Shown here: positions 32,681 to 41,293 of the stretch, in pieces
Layout of the letters: the number at the start of each line of letters is the position of its first letter
How positions within the stretch are numbered: position 1 is the stretch's first letter
Assembly (NCBI RefSeq): GCF_009846525.1
Contig: NZ_CP024621.1
Coordinates: 3,472,001 to 3,536,000 of the forward strand
DNA: 64,000 nt
Origin: Halomonas meridiana
Lineage (GTDB): Bacteria > Pseudomonadota > Gammaproteobacteria > Pseudomonadales > Halomonadaceae
Direction: 5' to 3'
Program-made: the position numbers and the translations under genes
Notes under the pieces: generated by a model
Told to the model about the DNA's origin: nothing
The model's input: only the letters and a program-made list of their open reading frames with translations
Databases searched by the model: none

Positions 32681-33130
32681 TTAAAGAAAGGAGGCGAACC
32701 AGTAGCCAGAGGGCAAGCTGATCCCGAGGGCAGTGGTAAACAGAAAATAACCGACTACCGACATGAGGGCGCCGGTCATCAGTGCTTTCACCCAGGAGGC
32801 ACCAAATAGCCTTGCCAGCGCGGTGACTGTCAGTAGCGATGAGACGATGAATCCCAGTTGTGTGAATAGCACGGCATAGGCCAACAGCAACGCCAGGACC
32901 AGCAGTAGCCGAAGGGCCAGCGCCTTATGAGGCCATTCACCATTCGGGCCCGGTCTAAAGACCATGACCAATGAAAGCAGCGCCAACACGATGGCGAGTA
33001 CTATCGGGAAGGCCTTGGGGCCCACGGGTTCGTAGCTAAAAGTGGTTTTTAGCTGCATGGCCTGGACGGCGATGAACGCCGCCAGACCGATGAGCGCAAT
33101 ACCCAGCATTCGGTCGGCGGCGATTTTCAT
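32681..33130 (-). CDS. tctB: Tripartite tricarboxylate transporter, small permease TctB
   Basis: 149 residues with four hydrophobic helices, of the TctB family (GPKAFPIVLAIVLALLSLVM is the usual second helix block). Small membrane subunit of the TctABC transporter. Its ATG overlaps the tctC stop by four bases. Confidence 0.88.
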   Translation of the reverse strand: MKIAADRMLGIALIGLAAFIAVQAMQLKTTFSYEPVGPKAFPIVLAIVLALLSLVMVFRPGPNGEWPHKALALRLLLVLALLLAYAVLFTQLGFIVSSLLTVTALARLFGASWVKALMTGALMSVVGYFLFTTALGISLPSGYWFASFL

Positions 33131-34119
33131 TGGGTCAGACCTACCTCTTCGGCTAAACCTTTAAACTCGGCAACTTGCTCTTGTACGTACCGATCGAAGT
33201 CGTCACCGAACCGCGCCATGGGGAACAAGCCTCGCGCTTCACGTAGCTCGGCGAAGACGGGGTCTTCCGCCAATTGCTGCATGCGTTCGACCCACGCCTG
33301 GTACGCTTCATCACTGACTTCCGGCCCCATGTAGTATCCCCGCCAGATCGGCCACTCCACGTCGTAGCCCTGTTCGGCCGCGGTCGGAATTTCTGCGTAA
33401 GGGCCATCCATGCGCTCTTCGGAAAGCGCTGCCAAAACGCGGATGGTCCCGCCTTCGAGCTGTGATCTCAGTTCGGACAGGTCGCCGGTGAATACCTGTA
33501 TGTGGTTGCCTAACAGGGCCGCCAATGCTTCACCACCGCCTTCGAAGGCCACGTAACGGAGGTCTCTGGGTGACATGTCACCCGATTTCGCAATCAGGGC
33601 CGCCTTCATCCAGTCCTGGCTGCCGACAGTGCCACCGGCACCGAAAGCGATTTCGTTCGGATTCTCTTTCAGGTCCGTCATTAGCTCGCCCAGGCTCTGC
33701 CAAGGCGCATCGGCACTGACGACAATCGCGCCATAATCCACCCCCAAAGCCCCTAGCCAGCGAACCTCATCAGCGTCGTACTCGCCAAACTTGCCCAGCG
33801 CAAGGTTCACCGCAGCACCGGTGCTGGCCGCCACGATAAGGCCGGGGTCATCCGTACGCACGCCGTTGACATGGTTATAAGCCACTGCGCCGATACCGCC
33901 TGGCATGTAGCTCACCATCATGGGCCGACTGACTAATGCCGTCTCTTGAAGGCCGTTAGCCGCTAGGCGACACGTCAAGTCGTAGCCACCGCCAGGTTTA
34001 GCGGGTGCGATGCACTCGGTGGAGTCAGGAATGGCTTGCGCTTGTACTTGCCCTACCCACAAGGCACTACTCATCAAAGCGAGGCCAGAGGCGTAACGTA
34101 AGGTTGAGTTGAGCTTCAT
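33127..34119 (-). CDS. tctC: Tripartite tricarboxylate transporter, binding protein TctC (Bug family)
   Basis: 330 residues. Signal peptide about 1-28 (cut after VQAQA), then a Bug/TctC periplasmic domain with CIAPAKPGGGYDLTC at the ligand loop, as in citrate and other carboxylate receptors. It captures substrate for TctAB. First gene of tctC-tctB-tctA-abrB-like, divergent from the TctDE system, which presumably controls it. Confidence 0.92.
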   Translation of the reverse strand: MKLNSTLRYASGLALMSSALWVGQVQAQAIPDSTECIAPAKPGGGYDLTCRLAANGLQETALVSRPMMVSYMPGGIGAVAYNHVNGVRTDDPGLIVAASTGAAVNLALGKFGEYDADEVRWLGALGVDYGAIVVSADAPWQSLGELMTDLKENPNEIAFGAGGTVGSQDWMKAALIAKSGDMSPRDLRYVAFEGGGEALAALLGNHIQVFTGDLSELRSQLEGGTIRVLAALSEERMDGPYAEIPTAAEQGYDVEWPIWRGYYMGPEVSDEAYQAWVERMQQLAEDPVFAELREARGLFPMARFGDDFDRYVQEQVAEFKGLAEEVGLTQ

Positions 34120-34258
34120 GACGAACTCCTGTTGTTTTATTGTATTCGGGAGCAGGAAAGCCTGAACCCGGTCATACTGGAACGACCCTCGCCATGTTAG
34201 GCAGACAACCTTTCATCAACCTGTCATTTACCTGATCACCTTTTGAGACTTTAGTCAT
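34120..34258. promoter_or_regulatory. tctC / tctD divergent promoter region
   Basis: 139 bases between divergent tctC and tctD starts; the expected binding region for the TctD response regulator. It includes a direct CCTGTCATTTACCTGATCACC-type repeat of ACCTG (about 34218-34235). Confidence 0.4.
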
Positions 34259-34927
34259 ATGCGTCTAATCATCGTCGAAGACGACCCGATGATCGCCCGC
34301 TCGCTGGATAATGCGCTAACGCCGCTGGGTAATAGCGTCGACGTTTTTTCCAAGCTCAAGGACGCACGCACGGCGCTACGCAATGACCATTTCGATTTGC
34401 TATTGCTCGACCTCGGCATGCCTGATGGCAACGGTCTTGAGCTGTTGGGTGAGTTGCGTGAACGGGGTGATAGAACGCCCATCCTGATCCTGACGGCACG
34501 AGACAGCATTGAAGATCGTGTCAAAGGGTTGGATTTAGGCGCAGATGACTATCTTGCCAAGCCGTTTTCGGTAGCGGAGCTTGAGGCCCGCGTACGCGCA
34601 TTGCTACGCCGCAGCCAACAGCGTAGCGATAATCGGCTAATATTAGGCCCTTTGTGCCTTGATCCAATGGCGGGAACGGCGACGCTCAATGGGGTGATGC
34701 TTGAATTACCCCGACGCGAACGACGCTTACTAGAAGGTCTTTTGCTGCACGCTGGCAGTATCGCCCCACGCGAAATGCTAGAAAGCCGGGTATTCAGTTT
34801 TGGTGATGTCGGCTCTAATGCACTTGAGGTATACGTTAGCCGGTTACGCAAGCGTCTTCAGGGCAGCAGTTTACATATCCGCACGTTTCGTGGTCTGGGT
34901 TATCGGCTTGAGGAAACGTTAACGTGA
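34259..34927 (+). CDS. tctD: OmpR-type response regulator TctD
   Basis: 222 residues. Receiver with EDD near residues 7-9, phosphoacceptor Asp51 (LLDLGMPDG) and Lys in YLAKPFS; C-terminal OmpR winged helix (ALEVYVSRLRKRL, FRGLGYRL). Overlaps the kinase gene by four bases. In TctDE systems phosphorylated TctD controls the adjacent tctCBA operon. Confidence 0.92.
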   Translation: MRLIIVEDDPMIARSLDNALTPLGNSVDVFSKLKDARTALRNDHFDLLLLDLGMPDGNGLELLGELRERGDRTPILILTARDSIEDRVKGLDLGADDYLAKPFSVAELEARVRALLRRSQQRSDNRLILGPLCLDPMAGTATLNGVMLELPRRERRLLEGLLLHAGSIAPREMLESRVFSFGDVGSNALEVYVSRLRKRLQGSSLHIRTFRGLGYRLEETLT

Positions 34928-36321
34928 CCCAAGTGGCTGGCACGTTAAAGGCACATTTGGCTGTCTGGCTATTGGTGATGGTGACCGGGCTGGGTACGTT
35001 ACTGCTGATGGAAGCTTATCGCTCTTCACAGCGCGCCGCCGAACGCGCTTACGATAGCCAGCTTGCCGCGGCCGCGCTAACAGTAGCCGACGCGGTTCAA
35101 TGGGAAGGCCGCGTTCCTATCGTCCGGATTCCCCTCGCCGCGCTGCAGATACTCGCCACCTCCCATCAAGAGCGGGTCTTTTACACCGTGCTCGACCACG
35201 ACGGTCGACGTATTTCAGATAACCTCGACATCGTCATTCCCAAGGCCGATCAGGCCGCGGCGGCAACCGCCCCGATCTGGCGGAATACGACGCAGGCTGG
35301 CACGCGGTGGCGGCTGCATGGGCGTGAGTACGACTCGGCTGGTTGGGACATTCAAGACCCGGTACAGATATGGGTCGGTCATACGACTGAAGGGCGACGC
35401 GTCTTGACCCACGAACTCTTCGAGCGCGCGATCCTTCGATTCGTCGCGATGGTACTGCTGGCCGCTATCTTAATGCTGCTGGCGATGCGGGTGGCATTAA
35501 AACCGATGCGGCAGTTGCGTCATCGCTTGAGGATGCGCCAAGCCGACGATATGCGCCCCCTCAATATTAAAGTGCCAGAAGAGTTGCGCGAGATGGTCGA
35601 AGCACTGGATACCCTGTTTAGCCGACAGCGCAAAAGCCGCGAAAACTTACTACGCTTTACAGCCGACGCTAGTCATCAGCTCAAAACGCCGCTGGCGGGT
35701 CTGCAAAGTACCAGCGAACTGGCGTTGCAAAGTCATGATCCCGACGTATGGTATCGCGCACTTTCTGACGTGCATGACGGCGCAAAGCGTACAAGCCGAT
35801 TAGCCGGTCAATTGCTTAGCCTTGCGCGGCTTCGCCACATGGAAGAGGCAGACGAGTTCCAACCGATCAACCTCTGCGCACTACTCCGCGACAGTGTGCT
35901 CGAGTGGGCCCAGCGCGAAATGGCCGTTCGGCATGATTTGGGGCTCGCCGAGCTGCCCCGTGAGCCGATGATCGTGCAGGGGCAAGCCTGGGCACTGCGC
36001 GAGCTGTTGGGTAATCTCATCGATAATGCGCTGCGCTATACGCCACCGGGTAGCGAAATAACGCTAGGCCTTTACGCCAACGGCGATTGGCTCGTGCTGT
36101 ACATCGACGATAATGGCCCTGGAGTCGCGCAGGAGGTGCGGCACCGATTACTGCAGCCTTTCGAACGCGGCGGGCGTCAAGATACTCACGGCTCAGGGCT
36201 GGGCCTTGCCATTGTGGATAACATTGTTCAACGTCACGCAGCCACGCTCAAGATCAAAGAGCGCCTCCCCCACGGACTACGCATCGAAGTGCACTTTCAA
36301 AAGGCAGAGGAGCAAGTGTAA
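34924..36321 (+). CDS. tctE: Sensor histidine kinase TctE
   Basis: 465 residues from GTG overlapping the tctD stop. Helix at about 12-30, a periplasmic loop of about 140 residues, and a second helix near 178-198. HisKA follows with DASHQLKTPLAG (His251) and an ATPase domain with NLIDNALRYTP and GSGLGLAIVDNI. The short sensor region matches TctE kinases that read tricarboxylates. Operon tctD-tctE-binding protein. Confidence 0.92.
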   Translation: MTQVAGTLKAHLAVWLLVMVTGLGTLLLMEAYRSSQRAAERAYDSQLAAAALTVADAVQWEGRVPIVRIPLAALQILATSHQERVFYTVLDHDGRRISDNLDIVIPKADQAAAATAPIWRNTTQAGTRWRLHGREYDSAGWDIQDPVQIWVGHTTEGRRVLTHELFERAILRFVAMVLLAAILMLLAMRVALKPMRQLRHRLRMRQADDMRPLNIKVPEELREMVEALDTLFSRQRKSRENLLRFTADASHQLKTPLAGLQSTSELALQSHDPDVWYRALSDVHDGAKRTSRLAGQLLSLARLRHMEEADEFQPINLCALLRDSVLEWAQREMAVRHDLGLAELPREPMIVQGQAWALRELLGNLIDNALRYTPPGSEITLGLYANGDWLVLYIDDNGPGVAQEVRHRLLQPFERGGRQDTHGSGLGLAIVDNIVQRHAATLKIKERLPHGLRIEVHFQKAEEQV

Positions 36322-37361
36322 TGCAGCGCGTATGGGTACTGGCCCTACTGGCGTGGGGTTCGCTTGCGTCCATACCCAGTCAGGCCGCCACGCCACTCGT
36401 GGTCGAAGCCGCCTTGGACCGCCAGATAGTCGCACCGCTGCTGGCCGCTTTCGAGCAGGCCCACCCGAGCATCGAGTTGAGCTACCGTGACCGGAGCACT
36501 TTGGAAGTGGATCGCTTAGTCGTGGCGGCCGACCCGCCGCCCGATGTGGTGATCAGCTCCGCCATGCCTTGGCAGATGAACCGCATCAATCAAGGCTACG
36601 CCCAACGATTGGACTCCGAGCTGGCCAACGAATGGCCCGAATGGGCGAAATGGCGTAATGAGGTGTTTGGGTTTACCTTCGAGCCGATCGTCATGGCCTA
36701 CCGGCTCGATTTAGCGCGCCATATGCTGCCGCCACAAACCCATGCGGATTTACAGCGTCTACTGGATACCCAAAGCGATACGTTGCAAGGCAGGGTCACC
36801 ACCTATTCGCCGTCAGAAAGCGGGATCGGCTACACGCTCTTTCAGCAAGATGCCCGCTATACCGACCGATTTTGGGATCTGGTCACCGCACTAGGCGCGA
36901 ACGATACGAACCTCGAACCCAATACCCGAAAGATGCTTGAGGGGTTATCGGAAGAACGCTACTGGCTGGGCTATAACCTGCTGGGTTCCTATGCCATGGT
37001 GTGGGCCCAAGAACATCCCGAGGTGGTCGTCCAGGTTCCCCAGGATTACGCCCTGGTCGTGATGCGAACCGGCTTCATCCACCGTGATGCGCCCCATCCT
37101 CGAGCGGCGCAAGCCTTCATGAACTTTCTGCTCAGTCGAGATGGTCAACGTGTACTCGCAGCGCAAACCCCACTGTTCAGCGTCCGCTCCGACATCATAG
37201 GCCCCTATACGGCACAGCGACTCCGTGACCAAGTCGGCGACCGCCTCTACCCCATACCGCTTAATGCTTCGGTGCTTGCCTTCGTCGATCCTCAACGTCG
37301 CCGTGCTTTCATGGCACGCTGGGAACGTGAGTTTGAGCGTTCCCATGAGGGATCCCATTAA
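36321..37361 (+). CDS. Periplasmic substrate-binding protein (Fe/2-AEP-like ABC type) in the tctDE operon
   Basis: 346 residues. Signal peptide to about residue 23 (SQAA), then a type II periplasmic binding fold (FEQAHPSIELSYRDRSTLEV, PPDVVISSAMPWQM). The ATG shares one base with the tctE stop, so it is translated with the kinase. No permease or ATPase gene follows. Such orphan binding proteins beside TctDE-type kinases may present ligand to the sensor rather than feed a transporter; this is inference. Confidence 0.8.
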   Translation: MQRVWVLALLAWGSLASIPSQAATPLVVEAALDRQIVAPLLAAFEQAHPSIELSYRDRSTLEVDRLVVAADPPPDVVISSAMPWQMNRINQGYAQRLDSELANEWPEWAKWRNEVFGFTFEPIVMAYRLDLARHMLPPQTHADLQRLLDTQSDTLQGRVTTYSPSESGIGYTLFQQDARYTDRFWDLVTALGANDTNLEPNTRKMLEGLSEERYWLGYNLLGSYAMVWAQEHPEVVVQVPQDYALVVMRTGFIHRDAPHPRAAQAFMNFLLSRDGQRVLAAQTPLFSVRSDIIGPYTAQRLRDQVGDRLYPIPLNASVLAFVDPQRRRAFMARWEREFERSHEGSH

Positions 37362-37481
37362 ACATTATCGCTGAAACGTAGCTAGCTTGAAGTCGTGCCT
37401 TTTACGCGATCGGGGAAGATGAAATATATTTCATTATTGAAGTTACTGAATGCCTATTACTAAGACGAACGCTCAAAAATC

Positions 37482-37515
37482 AAAAAAGCCCACGATCAAC
37501 ATCGCGGGCTTTTTA
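37482..37515. terminator. Terminator after the tctDE operon
   Basis: AAAAAGCCC-A-CGAT / ATCG-C-GGGCTTTTT stem with a CAAC loop; A-run and T-run on each side. It lies 120 bases after the last gene and only nine bases before the tRNA remnant, so it can also end minus-strand transcripts of that tRNA. Confidence 0.85.
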
Positions 37516-37523
37516 AGAAATTT

Positions 37524-37573
37524 TGGCGCGCCCGGCAGGAATTGAACCTGCGACCTTCGGCTTCGGAGGCCGG
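37524..37573 (-). other. 3' fragment of tRNA-Arg(CCG), probable attachment site
   Basis: Read on the minus strand, 50 bases match the 3' part of a tRNA: anticodon-arm sequence CGGCCTCCGAAGCCG (loop CTCCGAA, anticodon CCG), T-arm GCAGGTTCAATTCCTGC, and acceptor end CGGGCGCGCCA with CCA. The D-arm and 5' acceptor half are absent; the adjacent bases (TTTAAGCCGCAC on the plus strand) do not continue the tRNA. This is what an integrase leaves at the distal end of an island inserted into a tRNA gene. Orientation puts the island to the right of this point and the complete tRNA beyond the window. Confidence 0.8.
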
Positions 37574-37930
37574 TTTAAGCCGCACAAGCATCGCCCTTCC
37601 CCACCGTCAAAAAACCAATAAACAATATTTAAAACAACAAGTTAATTAACATTCCAATGCATTTCAAATCTTCTCTATCACACCCATTAACGCCATTCTG
37701 TGCCCTTCATTGTCCAAACGTTGGCACACACCGTGACTTTTCTGTGTCCTGTTTTCTACCAAATTTGACCTCTGGTCACCGCGCACTACGGACTCCTTTT
37801 ATTGATTCGGCTACGCGTAGAACGCCAGCAGTACCTATGCAAAAAAACACAGCTCCATACGCGCCACCTGCCCTTATCGCCACCGTGCTAAACTGTCCTG
37901 TGTTTCATCGGTTCAGCATTGGAGGCCAGC
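37574..37930. other. Intergenic region inside the island edge
   Basis: About 357 AT-rich bases between the tRNA remnant and the AAA-ATPase gene. No supported gene or integrase remnant was seen. Confidence 0.5.
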
Positions 37931-39493
37931 ATGCCAGCTGCTCATCGTCGTAAGCTGCCTATAGGCATTCAAACTTTTTCGGATATCCGAGAAGGCGGCT
38001 ATTACTACGTCGACAAAACGCCGTTCATTGAAAAGCTGGCGAACCAAAACAAATACTATTTTCTCTCCCGCCCGCGTCGCTTTGGCAAAAGCCTGCTGCT
38101 AGATACCCTGGGCTGCCTATTTGAAGGCCGCGAAGCGCTATTTTACGGGTTATATATTCACGACAAGTGGGACTGGCAGCAGCGATACCCGGTGGTGCGT
38201 TTAAGCTTTGGCAATGGAGTGGCGGCTGACAGAGAGGACCTAGATGCGAACATTCGATATCAGTTGCAGCAGCAGCGTGCACGTCTGCAGATTACGTCGA
38301 CGCCTCCTAAGCGTATTGCGGACGACTTTGCTAGCTTGATTGAGCAAGCGCATCGTGTTCACGGTCAACGCGTAGTAGTGCTGATCGACGAGTACGATAA
38401 ACCCATCCTTGATAATATTCTCGATAGCGATAGGGCGCGCGAACTGCGCGAAGGTCTGAAAAACCTCTATAGCGTGCTGAAAGATGCCGACCCCCACCTG
38501 CACTTTGTACTGCTGACCGGCGTTTCCAAGTTCAGCAAAGTCAGCCTGTTTTCAGGGCTGAACAATCTGCGCGACATCACACTCTCATCTGACTATGCCG
38601 CTATCTGTGGCTATACCGACCACGATGTGGACACGGTGTTTGCGCCTGAACTGCCTGGGCTTGACCGTGACGAGATTCGCCGCTGGTACAACGGCTATCG
38701 CTGGGGCGGGCAAGACGTGCCCAGCGTTTACAACCCGTTTGATGTATTGCTCTTGTTAGAAGAGCGGAAATTCACCCCTTACTGGTTTGAAAGCGCTACC
38801 CCTACGTTTTTAGTCGAACTGCTAAAAAAACGCGGTGTGTTCACTCCTGCCTTGAGCCAACTGCAAACAGAAGCCGAATTGTTAGGCCGCTTTGATGTCG
38901 ACCATATCGCCACCGAAGCGCTCTTGTTCCAAACGGGCTACCTGACCGCGCATGCTGTCGAGGAGCCGATGACCGGTTATTGGCTCTACACCTTGGGCTA
39001 CCCCAACCTTGAGGTGGAAGCCAGCCTTAACCAAGCGCTTTTACCTGTGCTGGGTGTGCAAGCCCCCCCTCGGGAGCGGCTTACGCTGTTCCGTAACTTG
39101 CAAGCGCACGATCTCCAAGGCCTGGAAACCCACCTCAAAGCGCTTTATGCCGGCTTGCCACACGACTGGTACCGCAACAACCCCATTGCCCAATACGAAG
39201 GCCATTACGCCAGCGTGTTTTACAGCCACTTCGCCGCGCTGGGTGTGAATGTGACGGTGGAAGACGCCAGCCACCACGGCAAAGTGGATATGAGCATAGA
39301 CTTTAACGGGCATGTTTACCTGTTTGAGTTCAAGGTGGTTGAACAACTGCCTAAAGGCAAAGCGATTGAGCAGATCAAAACCAAGGGCTATGCCGACAAG
39401 TACCGTGCTAGCGGCAAGCCTATTCACTTAGTAGGCGTAGAGTTTTCCAGCGCTCAACGGCAAATCGTAGCGTTTGACGTGGAGACGCTGTAG
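37931..39493 (+). CDS. AAA-ATPase-like protein with PD-(D/E)XK nuclease domain
   Basis: 520 residues from ATG at 37931, five bases after GGAGG. The N-terminal half is the AAA-ATPase_like domain: YYYVDKTPFIEKL, a Walker A-like RPRRFGKSLLL (about 45-55), VVLIDEYDKPILD as Walker B. The C-terminal part is the PDDEXK_9 nuclease-like domain with D-x(n)-E-x-K in GKVDMSIDFNGHVYLFEFKV. Proteins of this pair of domains are widespread, often in islands, and of unproven role; a defence or DNA-maintenance role is guesswork. Confidence 0.88.
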   Translation: MPAAHRRKLPIGIQTFSDIREGGYYYVDKTPFIEKLANQNKYYFLSRPRRFGKSLLLDTLGCLFEGREALFYGLYIHDKWDWQQRYPVVRLSFGNGVAADREDLDANIRYQLQQQRARLQITSTPPKRIADDFASLIEQAHRVHGQRVVVLIDEYDKPILDNILDSDRARELREGLKNLYSVLKDADPHLHFVLLTGVSKFSKVSLFSGLNNLRDITLSSDYAAICGYTDHDVDTVFAPELPGLDRDEIRRWYNGYRWGGQDVPSVYNPFDVLLLLEERKFTPYWFESATPTFLVELLKKRGVFTPALSQLQTEAELLGRFDVDHIATEALLFQTGYLTAHAVEEPMTGYWLYTLGYPNLEVEASLNQALLPVLGVQAPPRERLTLFRNLQAHDLQGLETHLKALYAGLPHDWYRNNPIAQYEGHYASVFYSHFAALGVNVTVEDASHHGKVDMSIDFNGHVYLFEFKVVEQLPKGKAIEQIKTKGYADKYRASGKPIHLVGVEFSSAQRQIVAFDVETL

Positions 39494-39519
39494 TACGCTG
39501 CTGCTCATCATCGTCCACT

Positions 39520-41175
39520 ACTTAACCCGTCTTATTCATGAGGCCGGCCTGAAAACGAAGATAGCGGATGGTATTCTCTTGAAAATTCAGTGTGTTCCGC
39601 CAAGAACCTGAACCAAGAGAGCCATCCGCTATGGGTGAAAGCCTGTCCACCTGGACGCCCTCGTGCAACGGCGCTGTGCGTGTCGAGCTAAGCGGCCAGC
39701 GCACCACCAGCGACAGCGGCGCGCTGCTGCTGCGTGAAGCCCTCGACAACAGCGGCGTGATCGAGGCGCTCGAGGACAACCTGGTCGACCAGCGCAACCC
39801 GCTGCGCATCCTCATTCGCTGGCCAGTCAGCTGCGTACCCTGGTGCTGCAGCGACGCGCGCGGGACGACGCCCCTGGCCCAAGACCGGCCGTCGCAAGCC
39901 ACGCTGTCGCGGCTGCTGACCTGCCTGGGCCGCAACGACAACATCGATGTCGTGCACGAAGGCCTGCTGCGGCTGGTGCTCTGGCGCCTGACCTCGCTGA
40001 AGAACGGTGAACGTCCCAAGCAGCTGACGCTGGACATCGACGGCCTGCCGATCGAAGTCCACGGCCATCAGGGCGGCTCGGCGTTTCATGGCCTGTACGG
40101 GGCACGCATTGACTCGCCGCTGGTCGCCTCACTGGCCGAAATCGGTGACATGGTGGGTGGGGTGCTGCGCGAGGGCAACGCTGGTCCGGCCGAGAACGCT
40201 GATACCTGGATCCCGCATCTGGTGCGGCGACTCAATGAGAGCACCGGCGCCCAGGTTCGTGTGCGCATCGACGCCGGTTTTACCGATAACGCGACGCTGG
40301 AGGCCCTGGAGGATCGGGAGATCGAATACCTGGGCCGGTTGCGCAGCCACACCGGTCTACAGAAGCTGGCAGCGCCGCTCCTGAAGCGGCCACCCGGCCG
40401 GCCACCCGAGCAGCCTCGGGAGTGGTGCCACGATCTGGAGTACCAAGCCGGCTCCTGGCCGGCACCGCGTCGCGTGGTGTTGGTGGTGCAAGAGCACCCC
40501 GATGATCTGCTGCTGCATGCCTTCTTCCTGGTCATCAACCTCGGCAAGTTCGACTGGCCGCCGGAGAAGGTCCTGGCGCTCTACCGCAAGCGCGGCAGCG
40601 CCGAAGCGCACATGGGCGAGGTGAAGTCGGCACTCGACGTGCATCTCTCGTCGACAGATCGCGGCGCCTCCACCGTCCAGGACGTGATGGCGCGCAACGA
40701 GGTGAGTCTGCTGCTCAGCCTCTACGCCTACCAGGTCTTGCATGGCCTGCGCTGCCTCCTGGAGCGGCAAACCCGACAAGGCTGGAGCCTGAGCCGGATG
40801 CGCGAGCAGGTGCTGAAGGCGGCCGCCACGCTGAAGGCTGCACGCTCGGCGAATCACCGTTCATCTCGGAGCCGCTACCGACAAGTGGTGGCCGACGCTG
40901 CTGAAGGGGTTGCCAAAGCTGACCGCGTTGAGTTGACGCTCCAACGAGACCACCACAGCATCAGAAAGCGAGCGACCGCGGCGGCGGTCGGCGATCACGA
41001 CTGCTTGGACGGCCGCAATCGATTCCAAAGAGCTATCAAAAAGCGAAAAAAGGACCGCGCTCCGGTATTACTCAATAGCTACTCGCGCTGAAGAGTCCGG
41101 TCCTGGTAAGCGATGTCAACAGCCACCACCTTCAAACCGTGCAATCGGCCCCCTCGTGAATGAGGCGGGCCTACC
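39520..41175 (+). mobile_element. IS1380-family insertion sequence, ends approximate
   Basis: Carries one IS1380-type transposase frame. Similar 14-nt stretches lie at both sides (ATGAGGCCGGCCT near 39538, ATGAGGCGGGCCT near 41162) but in direct rather than inverted order, so true terminal repeats and the target duplication were not resolved. Confidence 0.6.
39631..41091 (+). pseudogene. IS1380-family transposase, probably defective
   Basis: 486 residues from ATG at 39631. Family segments include TSDSGALLLREALD, PSQATLSRLL, LTLDIDGLPIEVHG, the YLGRLRSH region and YRKRGSAEAHMGEVK. Between residues 65 and 90 the frame reads NPLRILIRWPVSC, while another frame gives the expected HSLASQLRTLVLQ. 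About 20 residues usual in the family before PLAQDRPSQAT are missing. So a small frameshift plus a deletion that restores frame has probably removed part of the N-terminal region. The C-terminal part is intact; activity is doubtful. Confidence 0.7.
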
Positions 41176-41293
41176 CCTTTTTCCCAATACCGCTTTTGGT
41201 GAATTGATTCAGTTAACTATTGGTTCACTAGAACCTAACGGCTACTGACCAAGAGGGCTATTCAAAAAAATATTGTCGAAGGGAAAAATAATT

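Noticed and set aside
37524..37573. A functional tRNA gene
   Set aside because: Only the anticodon, T and acceptor 3' parts are present; the 5' half is missing, so it cannot fold into a tRNA.
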